From NCBI GenBank assembly GCA_903959815.1, contig CAJBYM010000091.1, positions 1 through 53,342 on the forward strand: DNA of 53,342 bases, in the 5' to 3' direction. Of this stretch, positions 49,616-53,342 are shown one piece after another (positions within the stretch are counted from its first letter, which is position 1; each line of letters starts with the position of its first letter). The notes under the pieces are model-generated. The model saw nothing but the letters and a program-made list of their open reading frames with translations. It ran no database searches and was not told the DNA's origin. The DNA is from Candidatus Omnitrophota bacterium. GTDB taxonomy: Bacteria; Omnitrophota; Gorgyraeia; Zapsychrales; Fredricksoniimonadaceae. The position numbers were made by a program, and so were the translations under genes.

Positions 49616-52600
49616 ATGATCCTAAAACGGCTGATATGTCTTGTTAGCCTTATCCTAACGGTTCAGGCATACCCTGTTGCCGCTTCCGAACCATCCCATG
49701 TTTACCAATATTATCTTAATGAAGGCATCAAAGCCTTTGAGCGCCATAATGATGAAGAAGCATCGCGCTATCTGACATGGGCGCGCGAACTCGATCCTTC
49801 CTCCCGGGAACCAGATCAATATTTAAAAGCTTTGAGTGAGCGTCAGCGTTTTGAGTCAGAAGCTGCGGATAGTTCACGCGTGTATTTCCCTTACTTTGAA
49901 GAAATGCTGGAAAAAGGTAAAGCGGCGCTCGAGCGTAAAGATTATGGATCGGCCAAGCAATATTTCTACACGGCGCATCTTTTAAACCGGAATGCGCCTC
50001 AGCCGCTGGAGTATCTTAATCTGGTGAAGCGTTCGCAGGAAGACCGTGTTGTTTTTGTGGACCGTTCGAAAGTGATCGCCCAGGCGTTAGATCAAGTCCA
50101 ACCGTCTCAGGTGACAGTTTCGCCCAAGAAGGTGATCTCGCCGAGAACGGTGGCTCCCGTTGCACGCAAAGCCTTGGATGCGCAGAGTGTTCCTGTTCTC
50201 GAGGAAGCTTTGCCTGTGCGTGTTGCAGGTGTTAAGCCAGCCAAGAGTCAGATCGACGTGATCTCTTTGGATGAGATCATGCAAAATGCGCATAATGGCA
50301 GAGTTGTGATCAAGCTCGACCTGTGGTCGTCTTTGATCATTGAAGGCAAGAACATTCAGAAATTCCTGATCGTTGATCAGGGTTTCTTTACGGCTAAGAT
50401 CATCACCCGTGATCAGGTTCAGGTCGATGCGCAAAAACGGGGCAGTACATTTCTTCATATATGGGATGATGCGGGTCGACGTACTATTTATATAGAAATA
50501 GTTTTTCCGAAATCCATGGAAGGGGATGCGGCGCCATCCGTCGCGGCCGTGGAGCATGCTCAGCCGTTTCGGGTGTATTATGCCAATGAATGGGGTTCTT
50601 ATTACACCGGCAATGATATTCCCGGGATGAAGCGCAAGAGTTTGACCTATCAGCAGAATTTTGGAGTTGAAGGACAGTCGCCGTACGGCTTTTTTGACAC
50701 CGCGGGTACAACCGTCGGCCTTGATCCGATCATGCATTTTTCTACATATACGGCGGGCTTAAGCAATATTCCGTTACAGGGTGTGACGAATTTTAATCTG
50801 CGTGTTTTTGATGCGGCAAGGAACTTGTCGCCGCTGACCTTGCCGCGGACATATTTGCGAGGTGTATTCGCCGATGTGGGGATCTTTGACAACACCATCG
50901 GCCTTTCTGCAAGCCATGGAAAAGAGTTGGGTATTTTTGGTTATTTTTCACAGGGTGGGACGGTGGTGCGTAATGCGTACGTTGATGCAGGTCAGATCTC
51001 GCTTTTTCCCGGTGATCGTGAAAAACATTATGCTTTGAATTATGTCAGAGGTTATGGTCCTGAGCATGGGGCATCGATGGCGGACCAGGTTGTTTCTATC
51101 GAGGGGCGCCATACATTTGATCAATTGACCTTAAGCGGTGAGTTGGCGCGTGATAAAGCGCATAATGCATCCTTGGCCGGCATGCAGTGGGGTAACGGAG
51201 TTTTTCAAACGGGTTTGAATACCAGAAAGATCAACAGGGAATTTACGACGCCGATCAGTGCGCCATCCAATCAAGGCGAGACGGGTGTGACGTGGGTCAC
51301 GAATACAGATCTTGAAAAGGTTAGGGCCAATACATTCGTGGATGTGTATGAGAATCATCTAAATCCCAATCCGAATGATCCCAAGGCTCTCAATTATGAT
51401 ACGAGCGCGCATGTTAATGTGCCTATGGGAGAGGCTTATGCGCTCGATACGAACGTCCATTATTTGGATATGCTCGGAGATCTTTCACCACGGCGTTATG
51501 CATCCGGGGATATGAGACTCACGCGCAGCTATGGCGTCTGGGGCGGAAGAAAAGGGGCGGTTTATCTCGGGAATTCTTATCAAAGAAGCCGTTTTGCTTT
51601 TGTGCCTACCGGCGAATATGACCGTTATGGGGTTATCACGGGCTTGCAGATACCCTTGACGGGTTCTTTATCTTATTATGCGAATTACGAATATTCCTGG
51701 CTGCGTGAGCCGTCTTCAGACGAGCGCTATAATCCTAATGTCTTGAGCACCGGGTTGTCTTATAACAAGGCTTTTACGCAGAAGCTTTCGGGCAATTTTT
51801 CGTTGGCGTATCGCAATGAAGAAGGTTTGGGTGGAAATAATAGTTTTCTCGCCGGAGAAGACAGCATCAGTGGGGGTGCGGGCATTTCGTATAATGCCAC
51901 GCGTGATGTGAACCTTTTCTTGGATACCCGGTTGCGTAATGTGTGGGCTCAGATAGCAGACAATGCTTCTTATAATGACCTGGACCTTCGCATGGGTTTA
52001 CGCGCGAACTGGGGATCTCCGCTATATTGGGATCCTGAGGGCACGATTGAAGGCATTGTGTTCAAGGACAAGAATAATAATGCTAAATATGATAAGGAAG
52101 AAGAGGGTATCGTCGGAGTTAAAGTTAAAGTGGGTGATCAGGAGGCCCTGACAGATCCTAAGGGCTGGTATCATTTGAAGATCAAGGCCAAGAAAGTTCT
52201 GGTGACGCCTGTTCTTGAGAGTGTTCCTCCAGGATTTATTTTCTCAACGCCCACATTCGCCAAGGTTGAGATCAGACAGGGACTCCGAGACCGTGCTGAT
52301 TTTGGTTTGACGTCGCAGTCGGGGATATTTGGTATTCTTTTTGTGGATCATAATGCCAACGGTATTCCGGATCAAGGAGATGACTTTAAAGGTCGCGCCA
52401 AACTGATTCTAGACGGCAAGGTCATTGAAGTGAGCGATGCACAGGGTACTTATTTCTTTAAAGATGTTTCACCGGGTAAGCATAAGCTCACTATCGACAT
52501 GCCGTCTTTGCCGGCTGAACTTATTCCGTTGGTAAAACTTCAGAATGAGATTGTTGTCACCGAAGGTACGACGTATATCTTTCACATTCCTATGAAGATC

Positions 52601-52627
52601 AAAGAGCCACAACCGACTGCACCATGA
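49616..52627 (+). CDS. Usher/secretin-like outer-membrane protein with SdrD-type C terminus
   Basis: A 1003-aa protein with an unusual domain chain. Signal peptide RLICLVSLILTVQAYPVAA; two TPR-like helical pairs (residues about 28-125: YYLNEGIKAFERHNDEEASR, GKAALERKDYGSAKQYFYTA); a pilus-formation N-terminal domain as in CpaC-type secretins (212-295: VVIKLDLWSSLIIEGKNIQK, STFLHIWDDAGRRTIYIEIV); a large beta-barrel-like part (about 310-800); and two SdrD_B/CnaB-like repeats with Asp/Asn loops (FKDKNNNAKYDKEEEGI near 813, FVDHNANGIPDQGDDF near 908). It probably exports or anchors the pilin, like an usher. A start at 49577 is possible, but 49616 gives a cleaner signal peptide. Its 3' end overlaps the minus-strand gene by 29 bp. 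Confidence 0.75.
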   Translation: MILKRLICLVSLILTVQAYPVAASEPSHVYQYYLNEGIKAFERHNDEEASRYLTWARELDPSSREPDQYLKALSERQRFESEAADSSRVYFPYFEEMLEKGKAALERKDYGSAKQYFYTAHLLNRNAPQPLEYLNLVKRSQEDRVVFVDRSKVIAQALDQVQPSQVTVSPKKVISPRTVAPVARKALDAQSVPVLEEALPVRVAGVKPAKSQIDVISLDEIMQNAHNGRVVIKLDLWSSLIIEGKNIQKFLIVDQGFFTAKIITRDQVQVDAQKRGSTFLHIWDDAGRRTIYIEIVFPKSMEGDAAPSVAAVEHAQPFRVYYANEWGSYYTGNDIPGMKRKSLTYQQNFGVEGQSPYGFFDTAGTTVGLDPIMHFSTYTAGLSNIPLQGVTNFNLRVFDAARNLSPLTLPRTYLRGVFADVGIFDNTIGLSASHGKELGIFGYFSQGGTVVRNAYVDAGQISLFPGDREKHYALNYVRGYGPEHGASMADQVVSIEGRHTFDQLTLSGELARDKAHNASLAGMQWGNGVFQTGLNTRKINREFTTPISAPSNQGETGVTWVTNTDLEKVRANTFVDVYENHLNPNPNDPKALNYDTSAHVNVPMGEAYALDTNVHYLDMLGDLSPRRYASGDMRLTRSYGVWGGRKGAVYLGNSYQRSRFAFVPTGEYDRYGVITGLQIPLTGSLSYYANYEYSWLREPSSDERYNPNVLSTGLSYNKAFTQKLSGNFSLAYRNEEGLGGNNSFLAGEDSISGGAGISYNATRDVNLFLDTRLRNVWAQIADNASYNDLDLRMGLRANWGSPLYWDPEGTIEGIVFKDKNNNAKYDKEEEGIVGVKVKVGDQEALTDPKGWYHLKIKAKKVLVTPVLESVPPGFIFSTPTFAKVEIRQGLRDRADFGLTSQSGIFGILFVDHNANGIPDQGDDFKGRAKLILDGKVIEVSDAQGTYFFKDVSPGKHKLTIDMPSLPAELIPLVKLQNEIVVTEGTTYIFHIPMKIKEPQPTAP

Positions 52628-52844
52628 TCCTGCGGTCATTCCGTGTTATTTCCTGCTGCTGTACTTTCTGCTGAGAATTATCCTGGAATACGGACTTTTG
52701 CTGCTCCGGAGTATTTGTAGCCTGCATCATGATATGGGGCGGCATTGTGACTGTGAGCTGAAATGATGTTGATCCTGCGAAAGCGGGAGAAGCAAGGGCG
52801 ATGATCGCTACACTGACGATAAACTGAAGTAGTGGTTTAAACAT
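52599..52844 (-). CDS. Small secreted protein behind a c-di-GMP riboswitch
   Basis: An 81-aa protein. Signal peptide LLQFIVSVAIIALASPAFAG, then STSFQLTVTMPPHIMMQATN, which resembles the start of the pilin-like protein at 48133, and a Gln/Lys-rich tail (PEQQKSVFQDNSQQKVQQQE). The family is not recognised; it could be a minor pilin-like subunit or a short secreted regulator. The start has GGGAGGG 5-6 bp upstream, and that ribosome binding site can pair with CGCCCTC farther up. The leader is about 300 nt and includes a GEMM riboswitch, so expression should follow c-di-GMP. It converges with the usher-like gene. Confidence 0.75.
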   Translation of the reverse strand: MFKPLLQFIVSVAIIALASPAFAGSTSFQLTVTMPPHIMMQATNTPEQQKSVFQDNSQQKVQQQEITRNDRRIMVQSVVAL

Positions 52845-52847
52845 TTT

Positions 52848-52881
52848 CGCCCTCCCGGTTGATGAAGAGAAAGAGAGGGCG
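52848..52881 (-). promoter_or_regulatory. Hairpin sequestering the ribosome binding site
   Basis: On the minus strand CGCCCTC (52875-52881) pairs with GAGGGCG (52848-52854), burying the GGGAGGG ribosome binding site. Upstream, a further hairpin AACTGATCG/CGATCAGTT (about 52894-52916) lies between this and the aptamer, giving a plausible expression platform for translational control. Confidence 0.7.
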
Positions 52882-52919
52882 CAGTTATTAACGGAACTGA
52901 TCGTAGAGCGATCAGTTAC

Positions 52920-53020
52920 GGCGGCCAGACGACCGTTCTCATTGTGTCAATGAGGTTAGGTTCATGGCTTTGCGTCCTACTCTTTCGAGTAGTTTGCCGA
53001 CCCAGACCATAGGTCTGCCC
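52920..53020 (-). promoter_or_regulatory. c-di-GMP-I (GEMM) riboswitch aptamer
   Basis: The minus-strand core (52966-52998) reads GGCAAACTACTCGAAAGAG then TAGGACGCAAAGCC. It matches the GEMM consensus: GGCAAAC, a stem capped by a GAAA tetraloop (CTACTC-GAAA-GAGTAG), and GGACGCAAAGCC. It is followed by CCTAA, the usual start of the tetraloop-receptor strand, and a hairpin CTCATTG/CAATGAG. The closing stem was not resolved with certainty. Confidence 0.82.
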
Positions 53021-53146
53021 CCAAAAAGGGGGTCGTGTTGTAAAATCCGTTAGGATTTACGAGCTTTACGAGGCCATCCGGACCAACGGTCCGGAATTAA
53101 AAAATCAGTTACCTCAAAAAGAACAGACGATACCAAACCTAAAATA

Positions 53147-53175
53147 AGTATATCATCTGTATTTTTCATATGCCA
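53147..53175 (-). promoter_or_regulatory. Possible promoter of the riboswitch transcript
   Basis: Minus strand: -35-like TGGCAT (53170-53175), 17-bp spacer, -10 TATACT (53147-53152). It would give a leader of about 295 nt, which also includes hairpins ATTCCGGACC/GGTCCGGAT and CCCCCTTTTTGGGGG before the aptamer. In 53176-53342 only an A/T-rich sequence without a supported feature is seen. Confidence 0.5.
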
Positions 53176-53342
53176 TGTCATGCAAGCCAGAAAGCATGTT
53201 TATTTTAAGATCGAGAAAGCGTTTCCTTGGGTCACAAGCTATTGCAGTACATACATTTAATTCTTAGATTAAATATTTATATATTAAAATTATTTTTAGA
53301 ATGATGGCTTGGAAAAAGGCCTCCTTTGCATGTGAAGCGTCA

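Overview
The window looks like a chromosomal segment of a Gram-negative bacterium from an uncultivated lineage. Candidate phylum Omnitrophota is my best guess, but it is an inference. The support is an outer-membrane envelope (TolC/RND/MacAB, usher-like barrel), REP-associated transposases with their REP palindromes, and a long cluster of secreted proteins built from repeated GNVGIGTTxP motifs. There is no rRNA or taxonomic marker gene.

Layout. 1-813: 3' end of a sodium:solute symporter. 947-7365: a secreted DUF6515-like protein, then a compact envelope-stress style operon (ECF sigma factor, zinc-finger anti-sigma factor, Spy/CpxP-like chaperone, TolC, adaptor, MacB). A perfect 52-bp palindrome sits in frame inside macB. 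7394-8142: a REP-associated transposase (RAYT) bracketed by REP palindromes. 8200-14451: a TetR-controlled RND efflux operon with a textbook operator/promoter and an apparently leaderless tetR mRNA. 14581-46575: a roughly 32-kb surface-protein island. It holds five repeat-stalk proteins of 1494, 1062, 2980, about 697 and 1792 aa, a short sixth (281 aa), two LamG proteins, an Asp-box/BNR-like protein, a second RAYT, MazF- and HigBA-type toxin-antitoxin pairs, a PIN-domain remnant and several palindromic repeats. 46740-52627: a chaperone/pilin/usher-like operon. 52599-52844 (minus): a small secreted protein behind a long leader that contains a c-di-GMP-I (GEMM) riboswitch.

The most unusual element is a pair of paralogous RNA units on the minus strand (19757-20018 and 20917-21186). 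Each has a promoter, a 75-nt tRNA-like gene with an Arg-type body but an 8- or 9-nt anticodon loop, and a Rho-independent terminator. The terminator loop is complementary to that anticodon loop. A second promoter then drives a predicted ~65-70 nt sRNA. The sRNA's 5' end is complementary to the anticodon arm of the tRNA-like RNA, and a second segment is complementary to its acceptor/D-arm strand. The two units differ in sequence, but the pairings are kept by matching changes. Each unit lies exactly 62 bp upstream of, and divergent from, a surface-protein gene that starts ATGTTTAAA. I propose that these are RNA-RNA regulatory or addiction cassettes tied to the surface genes. Their function is unknown.

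In the surface island, shared 5' regions, near-identical stalk modules and different C-terminal ends suggest duplication and recombination producing interchangeable tips on a common stalk. The pilus operon and the c-di-GMP riboswitch fit a theme of attachment and surface lifestyle.
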